From Carnobacterium funditum DSM 5970 (GTDB lineage: Bacteria > Bacillota > Bacilli > Lactobacillales > Carnobacteriaceae), in NCBI RefSeq assembly GCF_000744185.1, contig NZ_JQLL01000001.1, positions 2,013,001 through 2,077,000 of the forward strand: 64,000 bases of DNA, written 5' to 3'. The notes beneath the pieces were generated by a model. It saw only the letters and a list, made by a program, of their open reading frames with translations, was not told the DNA's origin and did not search any database. Made by a program: the position numbers and the translations under genes. Of this stretch, positions 10,338 to 18,435 are shown one piece after another (position 1 is the first letter of the stretch; every line of letters starts with the position of its first letter).

Positions 10338-11131
10338 TCACCCAATCTTTTTTCCACAATGTGGACAATAGGCGCCACGCTCTTTATCTTGGATAACGGT
10401 TAATTGTTCGACGAATCCCGCGGATAAAATACCAGTAGGAATAGCAACCATTCCGACGCCTAAAAAAGTAATAATCATTCCAAAAATTTTGCCACCTATT
10501 GTAATAGGGTAAATATCTCCGTATCCGACAGTTAATAAAGAAGAAGAAGCCCACCAAAAAGCAGAGAAAGCATTTGTGAAAATATCTGGTTGGGCGGCAT
10601 GTTCAAGATTATACATAAGTAAAGAAGCGGCAGTCATTAGAATTAAGACAATGAAAATAGATGAGAATAATTGCTGGCGTTTACTCTTTAAAACTTCAGT
10701 GATGATATTTAAGGAATCATAATATTTGTTGATTTGGAATAATCGTAAAATTCGAATGATTCGAAACATTCGAAAAGCAATGGTTCCATTTGGGAAAAAG
10801 AAAGGCAAGTAGAATGGGAAAAAGGATAACAGGTCTATCAACCCAGTGAAAGAAAAGATGTACTTTAATCTAGCTCTGGTTTTTGAACTATCAGGGTAAA
10901 GGCAATCAGCAGTCCAGACTCTCAATCCATATTCAAAGGTGAATAAAAGAATGGAGATTGTTTCAATAGTATACATTAACCCAGTATATTTAGTAGAACG
11001 ATCGAAAGTAGAGAAAAGAGCCAACCCCAAATTTAATAGAATAGCTAAAACAATGACAAAGTCAAAGGTTCGACTAATGATATCAGTTTCTCGTCCTATT
11101 TGAATGACTTCAAAAATTCTTTTTTTTTCAT
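10338..11131 (-). pseudogene. voltage-gated potassium channel, start out of frame at an A9 run
   Basis: Six-helix Kv-type channel subunit. From a TTG at 11030 the frame gives 230 residues: S2-S3, an S4 with arginines every third residue (FRMFRIIRILRLF), a pore with the potassium filter TVGYGD, S6, and a C-terminal CPHCGKK zinc-knuckle-like tail. The same frame continues upstream through a good S1 (FDFVIVLAILL) and the usual family N-terminus to a TGA at 11127-11129, without any ATG or GTG. The only ATG with a ribosome site (AGAGG, 11131) is one frame off and terminates after 11 codons. One extra A in the A9 run (11120-11128) would restore a 264-residue channel. It could be a real frameshift, a slippage-controlled gene, or a sequencing error. 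Confidence 0.75.
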
Positions 11132-11228
11132 TTTAAAACCTCTTTTTCAACAGAAGGCACTAGTTTAAGACTTCAGTTTAAGATGAATGGTTTTTAGTAA
11201 TGGATACATTTAAGAATGGAATAAAAAT

Positions 11229-11268
11229 AAAGAAAGAAAAAGTTCCTTAAATTACTTTTTCTTTCTTT
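11229..11268 (-). terminator. Terminator after the aldo/keto reductase gene
   Basis: 15-bp perfect stem (11229-11243 with 11254-11268), 10-nt loop. Read on the minus strand it ends in an AAAGAAAG/CTTTCTTT-rich stem followed by TTATTTTTAT, between the reductase and the channel gene. Confidence 0.75.
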
Positions 11269-11287
11269 ATTCGTTCGTGATCAATGA

Positions 11288-12103
11288 TTATTTTTTGCGA
11301 ACATCTTGAATAGTATCTAATTTTTTTACATCATCTGAAGAGATGGTGTAATCTAGTTTGCTATTTTCAATAATCCGACTTTCATGAGTTGATTTTGGTA
11401 GTGGCAAGGTCTCCTTTTCTATACAGTAGCGAATCGCCAATTGAGCAGGTGTTACATCATATTTTTTAGCCATCTCCATTACTTCTGGGCTATCTAAAAG
11501 ATCACCTGTTGCTAATGGTGAATAGGCTTCAACAACAATTTCATTCTTTTTACAAAATGCTAATAAGTCTTTTTGGTCTCGTCCGATATAGAAAGGGATT
11601 TGATTGGCCATGGGCACAATGTCACAAGCATCGATTAGAGCTTGGATATCTTCTTTTGAAAAGTTGGAGACTCCAATAGCACGAATTTTACCATCATTAT
11701 ACAATTGTTCCATTGCTTTCCAGGTTTGAATATTTTCTTTGGTGCAATCTTTACCTATATCATTCCAAGGCCAAGGAGCGTGAATAAGATAGAGATCGAG
11801 ATAGTCCATTCCTAAATTTGTTAAAGTCTTATTAAAGGCTCTCAGCGTTTGATCATAGCCTTTAATATGTGCAGGTAATTTACTCGTTACAAAGATTGAG
11901 TCACGAGATAAGCCAGAATCTTTAATGGCTTTTCCGACATTCTCTTCGTTGCGGTAAACTAAAGCAGTATCAATATGAGTATAACCATTTTTCAAGGCCA
12001 TTGTTACAGCATCATAAGCATCTTTATTTGGGATCTGCCAAGTACCAAAACCGATATAGGGAATTTTAACGCCATTATGGAATACAAATTTTTTTTCTTT
12101 CAC
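11288..12103 (-). CDS. aldo/keto reductase
   Basis: NADPH-dependent carbonyl reductase of the AKR superfamily, 271 residues, soluble (beta/alpha)8 barrel. The catalytic tetrad is complete: Asp45 and Tyr50 (DTALVY), Lys75 (SKLPAH) and His108 (LIHAPWPW). The C-terminal cofactor-binding part LPLPKSTHESRIIEN is also present. The start is GTG, 9 bp after AAGGAGG. A near-perfect cre lies just downstream of the predicted promoter start point, so CcpA repression on preferred sugars is expected. The substrate is not predictable; the closest types are 2,5-diketo-gluconate or glyoxal/methylglyoxal reductases. Confidence 0.9.
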   Translation of the reverse strand: MKEKKFVFHNGVKIPYIGFGTWQIPNKDAYDAVTMALKNGYTHIDTALVYRNEENVGKAIKDSGLSRDSIFVTSKLPAHIKGYDQTLRAFNKTLTNLGMDYLDLYLIHAPWPWNDIGKDCTKENIQTWKAMEQLYNDGKIRAIGVSNFSKEDIQALIDACDIVPMANQIPFYIGRDQKDLLAFCKKNEIVVEAYSPLATGDLLDSPEVMEMAKKYDVTPAQLAIRYCIEKETLPLPKSTHESRIIENSKLDYTISSDDVKKLDTIQDVRKK

Positions 12104-12140
12104 TTTAAGTTTCCTCCTTATTGGTGGGTATGTTTAGATA

Positions 12141-12153
12141 TGAATCGCTTTCA
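12141..12153. promoter_or_regulatory. cre (CcpA operator) for the aldo/keto reductase
   Basis: TGAATCGCTTTCA, reading TGAAAGCGATTCA on the minus strand, is an excellent match to the Firmicutes cre consensus. It lies between the -10 box and the ribosome site, a repressing position. Confidence 0.8.
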
Positions 12154-12160
12154 TAACTTT

Positions 12161-12189
12161 ATTATACCAAAGAAAAGGATAGGATTGAA
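12161..12189 (-). promoter_or_regulatory. Sigma-A promoter of the aldo/keto reductase, extended -10
   Basis: Minus strand TTCAAT, 17 bp, TATAAT, with TG one base before the -10 (TGGTATAAT). Confidence 0.7.
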
Positions 12190-12258
12190 ATATTAGGGGT
12201 TTCAAATAGAAAAGACTTTTAATTTTCTATAAATCAACGATAAGAACGCTTGAGAATA

Positions 12259-12267
12259 TGGTATGAT
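12259..12267 (+). promoter_or_regulatory. Extended -10 promoter of trpS
   Basis: TGGTATGAT about 48 bp before the trpS ATG; the -35 is weak. The short leader leaves no room for a T-box, which often precedes trpS in Firmicutes. Confidence 0.55.
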
Positions 12268-12314
12268 AAACGAGTTAAGTAAAACGAAATCAATAAAAAG
12301 TGAGGAATAAATCA

Positions 12315-13328
12315 ATGAGTAAAATAATTCTAACAGGTGACAGACCAACTGGAAAACTTCATTTAGGGCATTACGTAGGCTCTTTGAAAAATAGAGTGTC
12401 GTTACAAAGTGATGCAGAGAACAAAAATTTTATTATGATTGCCGATCAACAAGCACTGACAGATAATGCAAAAGATCCTAAAAAAATACAAGATAGTTTA
12501 TTTGAAGTCGCTTTAGACTACTTAGCTGTTGGCTTAGATCCAGCTAAATCAACTATTTTTGTACAATCTCAAATCCCTCAACTAGCAGAATTGACGATGT
12601 ACTATTTAAATTTAGTGACTGTTTCACGATTAAAACGGAACCCGACAGTTAAATCAGAAATTAATGAAAAAAACTTTGGCGAAAGTATCCCAGCGGGCTT
12701 TTTCATGTATCCAGTCAGCCAAGCTGCAGATATCACGGCTTTTAAAGGTACGCACGTTCCAGTTGGTGAAGACCAAAAACCGATGATTGAACAAACCAGA
12801 GAGATTGTGAAAGATTTCAATCGAATTTATAACACAGACACATTAGTCATGCCAGAAGGTATTCTTCCTGATAAAGGACAAGAACGATTAGTCGGAATTG
12901 ATGGCAAAGGAAAAATGAGCAAATCATTAAAAAATGGCATCTATTTGTCGGATTCTTCTGATGAAATCAAGAAAAAAATTATGAGTATGTACACAGATCC
13001 AGAACACATTCATGTGAATGATCCAGGTAAATTAGAGGGCAACGTTGTCTTTACGTATTTGGATGTATTTGGAACAGACAAAGAAAAAATTCAATCGTTA
13101 AAAGAACAGTACCAACAAGGTGGATTGGGAGATGTAAAAATCAAGTTGTACTTAAATGACATTTTACAAGATTTCTTACAACCAATCAGAGAAAATAGAG
13201 AACACTTTGCAAAAGACAAAGAAGAAGTCTACCGTATGCTAAAGAATGGTAGCCAAGCGGCAGAAAAAGTAGCTGCTCAAACGTTATCTGAAGTAAAAGC
13301 AGCGATGGGAATCAATTATTTTGGTTAA
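12315..13328 (+). CDS. trpS: tryptophanyl-tRNA synthetase
   Basis: Charges tRNA-Trp with tryptophan using ATP; class I synthetase, 337 residues. The HIGH-type signature is PTGKLHLGHYVG (residues 11-22) and KMSKS is exact at 200-204. I chose ATG 12315 because GTGAGGA lies 8 bp upstream; an in-frame GTG at 12300 overlaps that site and lacks its own. Monocistronic, ending at a terminator. Confidence 0.95.
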   Translation: MSKIILTGDRPTGKLHLGHYVGSLKNRVSLQSDAENKNFIMIADQQALTDNAKDPKKIQDSLFEVALDYLAVGLDPAKSTIFVQSQIPQLAELTMYYLNLVTVSRLKRNPTVKSEINEKNFGESIPAGFFMYPVSQAADITAFKGTHVPVGEDQKPMIEQTREIVKDFNRIYNTDTLVMPEGILPDKGQERLVGIDGKGKMSKSLKNGIYLSDSSDEIKKKIMSMYTDPEHIHVNDPGKLEGNVVFTYLDVFGTDKEKIQSLKEQYQQGGLGDVKIKLYLNDILQDFLQPIRENREHFAKDKEEVYRMLKNGSQAAEKVAAQTLSEVKAAMGINYFG

Positions 13329-13350
13329 TCTATTTTTAAATGTACGCTAA

Positions 13351-13387
13351 AGTTTTTCCAACACGTTTTTTAGGTGTTGGGGAGGCT
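13351..13387 (+). terminator. Terminator after trpS
   Basis: CCAACAC/GTGTTGG core (13358-13364 with 13374-13380) extended by wobble pairs to a 14-bp stem, followed by an 11-T run. Confidence 0.85.
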
Positions 13388-13472
13388 CTTTTTTTTTGCC
13401 CATAATGTTAAAATCATTATTTGCCGACTCCTTTCACAGCTGATAAAGTGCATTTGAAAGGAGGATTGGGGC

Positions 13473-13514
13473 ATGTCACCTGTCAAATCAATTAAGAACG
13501 ATTTTTTTCAGTAA
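13473..13514 (+). CDS. 13-codon leader ORF upstream of cstA
   Basis: MSPVKSIKNDFFQ then TAA. It has an unusually perfect ribosome site, AAAGGAGG, 9 bp before the ATG, in the leader of the carbon-starvation transporter gene. An extended -10 (TGTTAAAAT, 13406-13414) lies upstream. There is no homology argument; support is the ribosome site and position alone. It may be a translated leader peptide controlling cstA, or the ribosome site may be incidental. Confidence 0.4.
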   Translation: MSPVKSIKNDFFQ

Positions 13515-13529
13515 ACTAAATACAACAGA

Positions 13530-13543
13530 TGAAAAGGGTTTCA
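13530..13543. promoter_or_regulatory. cre-like palindrome between the leader ORF and cstA
   Basis: TGAAAAGGGTTTCA matches the cre consensus except G for C in the central CG. It sits inside the presumed transcript, where a bound CcpA would act as a roadblock. Confidence 0.45.
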
Positions 13544-13572
13544 ACATTGATTTTTAAAGGAGGAAAAGAAAA

Positions 13573-15051
13573 ATGGTGACGTTAATCGGTGGGATAGTGC
13601 TATTAATCTTAGGGTATTTTACGTATGGGAAATACATCGAAAAAAATTTTTCAATTGATACAGAACGAGCAACTCCTGCAGAAGTATTAAAGGATGGATA
13701 TGATTTTGTACCCATGTCGAAATCAAAAAATGCTATTATAGAATTATTAAATATTGCTGGAACAGGACCGATTTTTGGACCAATTATGGGTGCTTTGTAT
13801 GGACCGGTAGCGTATATCTGGATCATTGTTGGTTGTATTTTTGGCGGAGCAGTCCATGATTATATGATTGGAATGATTTCACTTCGTAATAATGGAGCGC
13901 AATTACCCGAGTTAGCGAGTAAATACTTAGGGAAGCCAGTTAAACATGTCGTTAACATCTTTTCGATGCTGTTATTGATGTTAGTTGGGACTGTTTTTGT
14001 CTCGTCGCCAGCTAACTTGATTGAGAGCATTACGCCAAGCTGGGTAACTACGGGCATCATCGTGGTATTGATTTTTGTTTACTACATCATTTCTACTATT
14101 TTGCCAATTGATAAAGCGATGGGTAAAGTTTACCCATGGTTTGGTGGCATTTTGATTATTAGTACCATTGCTATCGGAGTTAGTTTACTTTTTGGTGGAC
14201 ATACGATACCAAACTTAACGATAGGCAACATGCAAAATTTTAATCCAGAAGGTACTCCGATATTCCCTGCTTTATTCTTTACTATTTCTTGTGGAGCAAT
14301 ATCAGGATTCCACGCGACACAAGCTCCAATGGTTGCACGGACGAGTACAAATGAAAGAGAAGGTCGCTTTACTTTTTATGGCATGATGATTGCGGAAGGT
14401 GTAATCGCAATGATTTGGGCAGCAGCATCGATGTCTCTATTTGATGGTCAAACACTTAGTCAAATGATTAGTGCTGGCACACCATCAGCAGTAGTGAATC
14501 AAGTTTCTATTTTACTATTAGGAAATGTAGTCGGAACAATTGCTATTTTAGGGGTAATTGTCTTACCAATTTCGTCAGGGTTATCTGCTTTTAGAAGTTT
14601 ACGGATTATCTTATCAGACTATCTGCATATCAAACAAGATACGATTAAGAAGATTCTGATGGTTACTTTGCCATTGTTTGCCATCTCTTTTGCTTTAACA
14701 AATATGAATTTCACCATTTTGTGGAGATATTTCACTTGGGCAAACCAAGTGACAGCAGTGATTGCTTTGTTTATAGCCACTCGCTACTTGTTTTTGAAGA
14801 ATAAAAATTACCTGGTTACATTGATTCCAGGAGTCTTTATGTTGTATGCTTGCGTGGTTTATATTATTAGTGAACCAATCGGATTGCGAATGGGACTAAC
14901 AGGATTAACTTACATTTTAGCATTTCTAGTATCGTTGACTATTTTAGGGGTATTTTGGAAGACAGGACAAACACAAAAAGATGAGCTAGATCCGAATGGA
15001 GAGCTTATCAATGATCAGCGGCCAATTGGTACATTTTCGAACGTAAATTAA
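13573..15051 (+). CDS. cstA: CstA-family carbon starvation transporter
   Basis: Polytopic inner-membrane protein, 492 residues, about 13 hydrophobic segments. CstA relatives import peptides or pyruvate during carbon limitation. Conserved blocks include NIAGTGPIFGPIMGALYGP, GGAVHDYMIGMISLRNNG and GAISGFHATQAPMVAR. It is shorter than E. coli CstA (about 700 residues), as in the compact Firmicutes branch. AAAGGAGG precedes the ATG. A leader ORF and a cre-like site upstream point to catabolite control. No btsSR-type or lytSR-type two-component genes are adjacent. Confidence 0.9.
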   Translation: MVTLIGGIVLLILGYFTYGKYIEKNFSIDTERATPAEVLKDGYDFVPMSKSKNAIIELLNIAGTGPIFGPIMGALYGPVAYIWIIVGCIFGGAVHDYMIGMISLRNNGAQLPELASKYLGKPVKHVVNIFSMLLLMLVGTVFVSSPANLIESITPSWVTTGIIVVLIFVYYIISTILPIDKAMGKVYPWFGGILIISTIAIGVSLLFGGHTIPNLTIGNMQNFNPEGTPIFPALFFTISCGAISGFHATQAPMVARTSTNEREGRFTFYGMMIAEGVIAMIWAAASMSLFDGQTLSQMISAGTPSAVVNQVSILLLGNVVGTIAILGVIVLPISSGLSAFRSLRIILSDYLHIKQDTIKKILMVTLPLFAISFALTNMNFTILWRYFTWANQVTAVIALFIATRYLFLKNKNYLVTLIPGVFMLYACVVYIISEPIGLRMGLTGLTYILAFLVSLTILGVFWKTGQTQKDELDPNGELINDQRPIGTFSNVN

Positions 15052-15399
15052 AAGGTTATTAAAGAAATAGGGTTTTAGAGTACGAACTCAAACAAACGAT
15101 GGTCAATCATTCTTTTCTTCCTTACGATGACTCTGATTTATTCTTTTCGAGTTAATTCGTATACATTATTCGCAAAAATCGATGAGTTTCAAAGATATTC
15201 TTTATTACTGGTCTATTTTAATATAAAAATGGATGAGTTACGGATATTTTTCACTCGACTGGTCTAAAAAAATAATTTTATGGATGAGTTGATGATGTTT
15301 TGCCGCTAACTTGTCCTTTCCAAAGAGGACAGCACTGAAATTGTTCGTTAACAATGAAAATTTGAAATCGGATAGAGAGAGAACCATGATGCGATATGT
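15052..15399 (+). other. Intergenic region between cstA and the SDR gene
   Basis: Apart from the 51-bp repeats listed separately, nothing is supported here: no cstA-proximal T-run hairpin and no intact gene. cstA may therefore read through to the bidirectional terminator at 15400-15430. Confidence 0.5.
15127..15332 (+). repeat. Decayed ORF with 51-bp (17-residue) tandem repeats
   Basis: GATGAGTT occurs at 15181, 15232 and 15283, and ACTGGTCTA-type segments at 15207, 15258 and 15309, so three imperfect units have a 51-bp period. Read in one frame they give K-I/M-D-E-F/L starts every 17 residues. The first ATG (15127) opens a 46-codon frame without a ribosome site; the later units are broken by TAA stops. 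It is probably the remnant of a repeat-containing small protein gene; I do not recognise the family. Confidence 0.5.
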
Positions 15400-15430
15400 A
15401 AAAAAAGACGACAGTATGTCGTCTTTTTTT
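15400..15430. terminator. Bidirectional terminator between cstA and the SDR gene
   Basis: 14-bp perfect stem AAAAAAAGACGACA with its complement, 3-nt loop, A-run and T-run on the two sides. Confidence 0.9.
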
Positions 15431-15461
15431 TATTTGGTGTGAATCATTAGTTTGAAGGCAG

Positions 15462-16211
15462 TTATCTTCCGATAGTCCAGCCGCCATCTATGGTGACTTC
15501 CGACCCTTGCATGTAATTTGATTCATCTGAGGCAAGAAAGACTGCAACAGAGGCTACTTCAGCTGGTGTTCCTGCTCGTTGTGCGGGAATATCTTTTAAT
15601 CGTGGATCATCAATATCTTCTGTCATTGGCGTTGCAATAAAACCTGGCGCGATTAAATTTGCTTTGATTCCTTTAGCCCCAAACTCAAAAGCCAGTTGCT
15701 TGTTAAACCCAACGAGAGCGTGTTTGCTTGTTACATAAGCAATCCCACCAGGACCTGCTACAAAAGAGCCCTGCGACCCGATAGTGATAACGGTGCCTTT
15801 TTCTTTTTCAACCATCATAGGAACCACTTCTTTTGTGATAAGAAAGACACCTGTTACATTCACTTCCCAGATTTTATCAAAACTTTCTTCATCTGCTTGG
15901 GTTACATCTTTGTATCCATCATGTATCCCAGCACTATTAAGAAGAATATCAACCGTTCCAAGTTCATCGACGACCTTTTGGATGCCAGTTTTGACTTCAT
16001 CTCCTTTGGTGACGTCCATTTCTATGAAAATAGCTTTTCCGTTATCCGCAGTAATCTCTTTTACGATTTGCTGGCCATGTTCGCTGTTTCTTCCAACAAC
16101 TGCAACTTTAGCGCCCTCTTTTGCAAAAGCTTTGGCAGATGCTTCACCTAAACCAGAAGTCCCACCAGTAATAACAGCTACTCGATCTTGTAATTCACCC
16201 AAATTAGTCAT
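15462..16211 (-). CDS. short-chain dehydrogenase/reductase (glucose 1-dehydrogenase-like)
   Basis: NAD(P)-dependent oxidoreductase, classical SDR, 249 residues. The Rossmann motif TGGTSGLG is at 15-22, NSAG at 92-95, catalytic Ser146 in GSQGS, and Tyr159 with Lys163 (YVTSK). The C-terminus ends DGGWTIGR as usual. The ribosome site AAAGGA abuts the ATG at 16211, which is too close. A TTG at 16202 has ideal spacing and may be the real start, shortening the protein by three residues. The substrate is unknown. Confidence 0.88.
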   Translation of the reverse strand: MTNLGELQDRVAVITGGTSGLGEASAKAFAKEGAKVAVVGRNSEHGQQIVKEITADNGKAIFIEMDVTKGDEVKTGIQKVVDELGTVDILLNSAGIHDGYKDVTQADEESFDKIWEVNVTGVFLITKEVVPMMVEKEKGTVITIGSQGSFVAGPGGIAYVTSKHALVGFNKQLAFEFGAKGIKANLIAPGFIATPMTEDIDDPRLKDIPAQRAGTPAEVASVAVFLASDESNYMQGSEVTIDGGWTIGR

Positions 16212-16338
16212 TCCTTTCTGATTGTTTTCTTCGATGGATTAATAGATACCGATAGATTAACAAAGGAATAGAGCAAACTTCAAATAAATAAACTTATCGT
16301 TAAAAAATTACAAATAAAATTTTTCTAAAGGCTCATTC

Positions 16339-16367
16339 TTCATGAGAATTCGCTTTCATGTTATACT
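16339..16367 (+). promoter_or_regulatory. Extended -10 promoter of the phasin-like/AarF operon
   Basis: TTCATG, 17 bp, TATACT with TG one base before the -10. An imperfect cre-like AGAATTCGCTTTCA overlaps the spacer. Confidence 0.6.
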
Positions 16368-16411
16368 GTGAACAACTAGATACCATTTTAAAAAAGAAAG
16401 GAAGGATAAAA

Positions 16412-16714
16412 ATGATGGAAGAATTGAAGAAATTGGTGTTCGCAGGAATCGGAGGAGCTAGTCTAACTTATGAAAAGGCTCAAGAAGTTGTTGATCATTT
16501 AGAAAAAAAGGGCAAACTATCAGTAGATGAAGGCAAACGTCTAAAAGAAGAGTTGTTGCAACGTAAAAGCAACAAAAAGGAAGAATCACTCAATCATGAT
16601 GATGTAGAAACGCAATTAATAGAAATGACTGCAACGCATAGAAAAGATATTGATGAATTGGAAAGAAAAGTAGAAGAATTAACGAAAAAAGTGGATGACT
16701 TATGGAATAAATAA
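16412..16714 (+). CDS. phasin-family-like coiled-coil protein
   Basis: 100-residue soluble protein. It has an N-terminal helical part (EELKKLVFAGIGGASLTYEKAQEVVDHL), a basic linker, and a C-terminal coiled coil (residues about 70-98, DIDELERKVEELTKKVDDLW). Such proteins are annotated as phasin or PHA-synthesis-regulator-like. The start 16412 (ATGATG) follows GGAAGGA; a longer frame to 16358 overlaps the promoter. It is followed 31 bp later by the AarF/UbiB kinase-like gene. By analogy with UbiK/UbiJ coiled-coil partners of UbiB, it may be an accessory factor (inference). Confidence 0.65.
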   Translation: MMEELKKLVFAGIGGASLTYEKAQEVVDHLEKKGKLSVDEGKRLKEELLQRKSNKKEESLNHDDVETQLIEMTATHRKDIDELERKVEELTKKVDDLWNK

Positions 16715-16745
16715 ATGACTGTTACCTGTCGGTGGAGGTTAAGAG

Positions 16746-18344
16746 ATGGAAAAGTCAAGTGGTGAACGATTAAGAGAAATAGTAACTGTTCTTGCTTCAT
16801 ATGGGTTTGGGCACATTTATCGGACAAAGTTAAGAAATAAAGACCAAAAACAAGATGCGGTTAATCTTCGTAAAGCATTTGAAGATTTGGGGTCCAGTTT
16901 TGTTAAAATAGGACAAATAATTTCTACTCGCCCAGATTTATTGTCGCAAGACTACATTGACGAACTGTCTAAGCTACAAGACCATGTTCCCCCTTTTCCT
17001 TTTGCTGACATTCAACGGATTTTTAAAGAAGAATTTGGAGAAGCGATGGAGGCTGTTTTTGAAGAGATAGAAGAGACGGCGTTAGCGAGTGCTTCGATTG
17101 CACAAGTCCACCGTGCTAGAATGAAGAATGGCGACGAAGTTATCGTGAAAGTACAGCGTCCAGATATTGAAGAAAATTTATTGAGAGATATTCACTTATT
17201 TTCTCGGATACTATCGATGGCGCCAGGGACCATAAAGGATTTGGTTTCAGATCCAGACTTAGCTCTTAAAGAAATTGAAAAGGCTACACGAATTGAACTA
17301 GATTTTAGAAATGAAGCTACCGCATTGCTTAAGTTTAAAGTATTAAATAAAGAGATTGAGGTTGTTGGAGCTCCAAATCTAGTGAGTGAGTACGTCTCAA
17401 AAAGAGTCTTAGTAGAAGAATACATTGAGGGGATAAAAATCCTTGATTTAGCTAAATTATCAAAAGAAGGGTATATCAAAGAGGACATTGCAGAAAAATT
17501 AATTGTTTCTTTTTTTTCACAAGTCTTTAAAGACGGCTATTTCCATGGCGACCCTCATCCTGGTAATATTTTGATTCGAGATAAAAAGATTGTCTTTATT
17601 GATTTTGGCATTATGGGCGAATTAGCCGTTGGAAATAAAAAAAGTCTAATTAAATTATTGAAGGCTATCGTCTTCAACGATGTTGATATGGTCATGAATA
17701 TTCTGCTTAAAATGGGTGTGACAAAGGAACGGGTTAACCAATATGAGTTTTACGAAGATCTGAACTATTTTTTTGACACGTATTTGACAGCAAGTTACCA
17801 ACAAATTAATATGAGTACGCTATTTTCTGATATTTTGGAAGTAACTAAAAAACACCGCATCATGATACCCAATGATTTTACGATGTTGGTCAAATCATTG
17901 AGTATGTTGGAAGGGATTTTAGCAGAACTAGATCCAGAGATAAATGTACTGAAGGTAGCCAACCTGTATATGCAAAGCAGTGATGAACTGTCTCTTTATG
18001 ATTCATTTTCTAAAGATAAATGGCTTATTTCAAGTTACCAACTGTCAAAAGATATGCTAGGACTTCCAACACAACTAAGGCAACTGTTAAATAATGCAAA
18101 CAGTGGCAGAGCGAAGGTGCATATTGACTTGGTAGATGGGGATAATAAGTGGAAAGGTCTCAATAAAATGGTGAACCGACTTGTCTTTGCACTTATTATT
18201 GCAGCGCTGATTCTTTCGTCAGCAATTATTGTAGCGATGGCAACAAATTCAGGTGTTTCCATAATCGGCGTCGTTATTTTCCTCGGTGCAGGATTAATGG
18301 GTATTTGGTTGCTGATCTCTATCATACGTTCAGGTACACTTTAA
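16746..18344 (+). CDS. AarF/UbiB (ABC1) atypical kinase family protein
   Basis: 532 residues. The family KxGQ signature is KIGQ (54-57) with ISTRPDLL following. An ATP-binding lysine lies in VIVKVQRPDI, and the catalytic HGDPHPGNILI and DFG (IDFGIMGEL) motifs are present. Two C-terminal membrane helices (about 480-505 and 508-530) anchor it. In ubiquinone makers the family supports quinone synthesis; lactic acid bacteria at most make menaquinone, so the role here is open (lipid or isoprenoid handling is plausible). GGTGGAGGTTAAGAG precedes the ATG. Confidence 0.9.
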   Translation: MEKSSGERLREIVTVLASYGFGHIYRTKLRNKDQKQDAVNLRKAFEDLGSSFVKIGQIISTRPDLLSQDYIDELSKLQDHVPPFPFADIQRIFKEEFGEAMEAVFEEIEETALASASIAQVHRARMKNGDEVIVKVQRPDIEENLLRDIHLFSRILSMAPGTIKDLVSDPDLALKEIEKATRIELDFRNEATALLKFKVLNKEIEVVGAPNLVSEYVSKRVLVEEYIEGIKILDLAKLSKEGYIKEDIAEKLIVSFFSQVFKDGYFHGDPHPGNILIRDKKIVFIDFGIMGELAVGNKKSLIKLLKAIVFNDVDMVMNILLKMGVTKERVNQYEFYEDLNYFFDTYLTASYQQINMSTLFSDILEVTKKHRIMIPNDFTMLVKSLSMLEGILAELDPEINVLKVANLYMQSSDELSLYDSFSKDKWLISSYQLSKDMLGLPTQLRQLLNNANSGRAKVHIDLVDGDNKWKGLNKMVNRLVFALIIAALILSSAIIVAMATNSGVSIIGVVIFLGAGLMGIWLLISIIRSGTL

Positions 18345-18356
18345 TAAACTAGATAC

Positions 18357-18396
18357 AAAAAACAACGAGCGCAATTAATCATGCTCGTTGTTTTTT
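18357..18396. terminator. Bidirectional terminator after the AarF-family gene
   Basis: AAAAAACAACGAGC/GCTCGTTGTTTTTT stem with 12-nt loop and T-run. It also serves the small minus-strand gene ending at 18436. Confidence 0.85.
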
Positions 18397-18435
18397 TTCT
18401 GTTCAAATAGAACTTTTCCATTTAAAAGAATCGTC

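Noticed and set aside
12190-12314. T-box riboswitch before trpS
   Set aside because: The leader after the extended -10 is under 50 nt and has no T-box sequence or specifier stem.
15696-16221. Plus-strand ORFs of about 150 codons opposite the SDR gene
   Set aside because: Antisense shadows; the SDR active-site motifs on the other strand are unambiguous.
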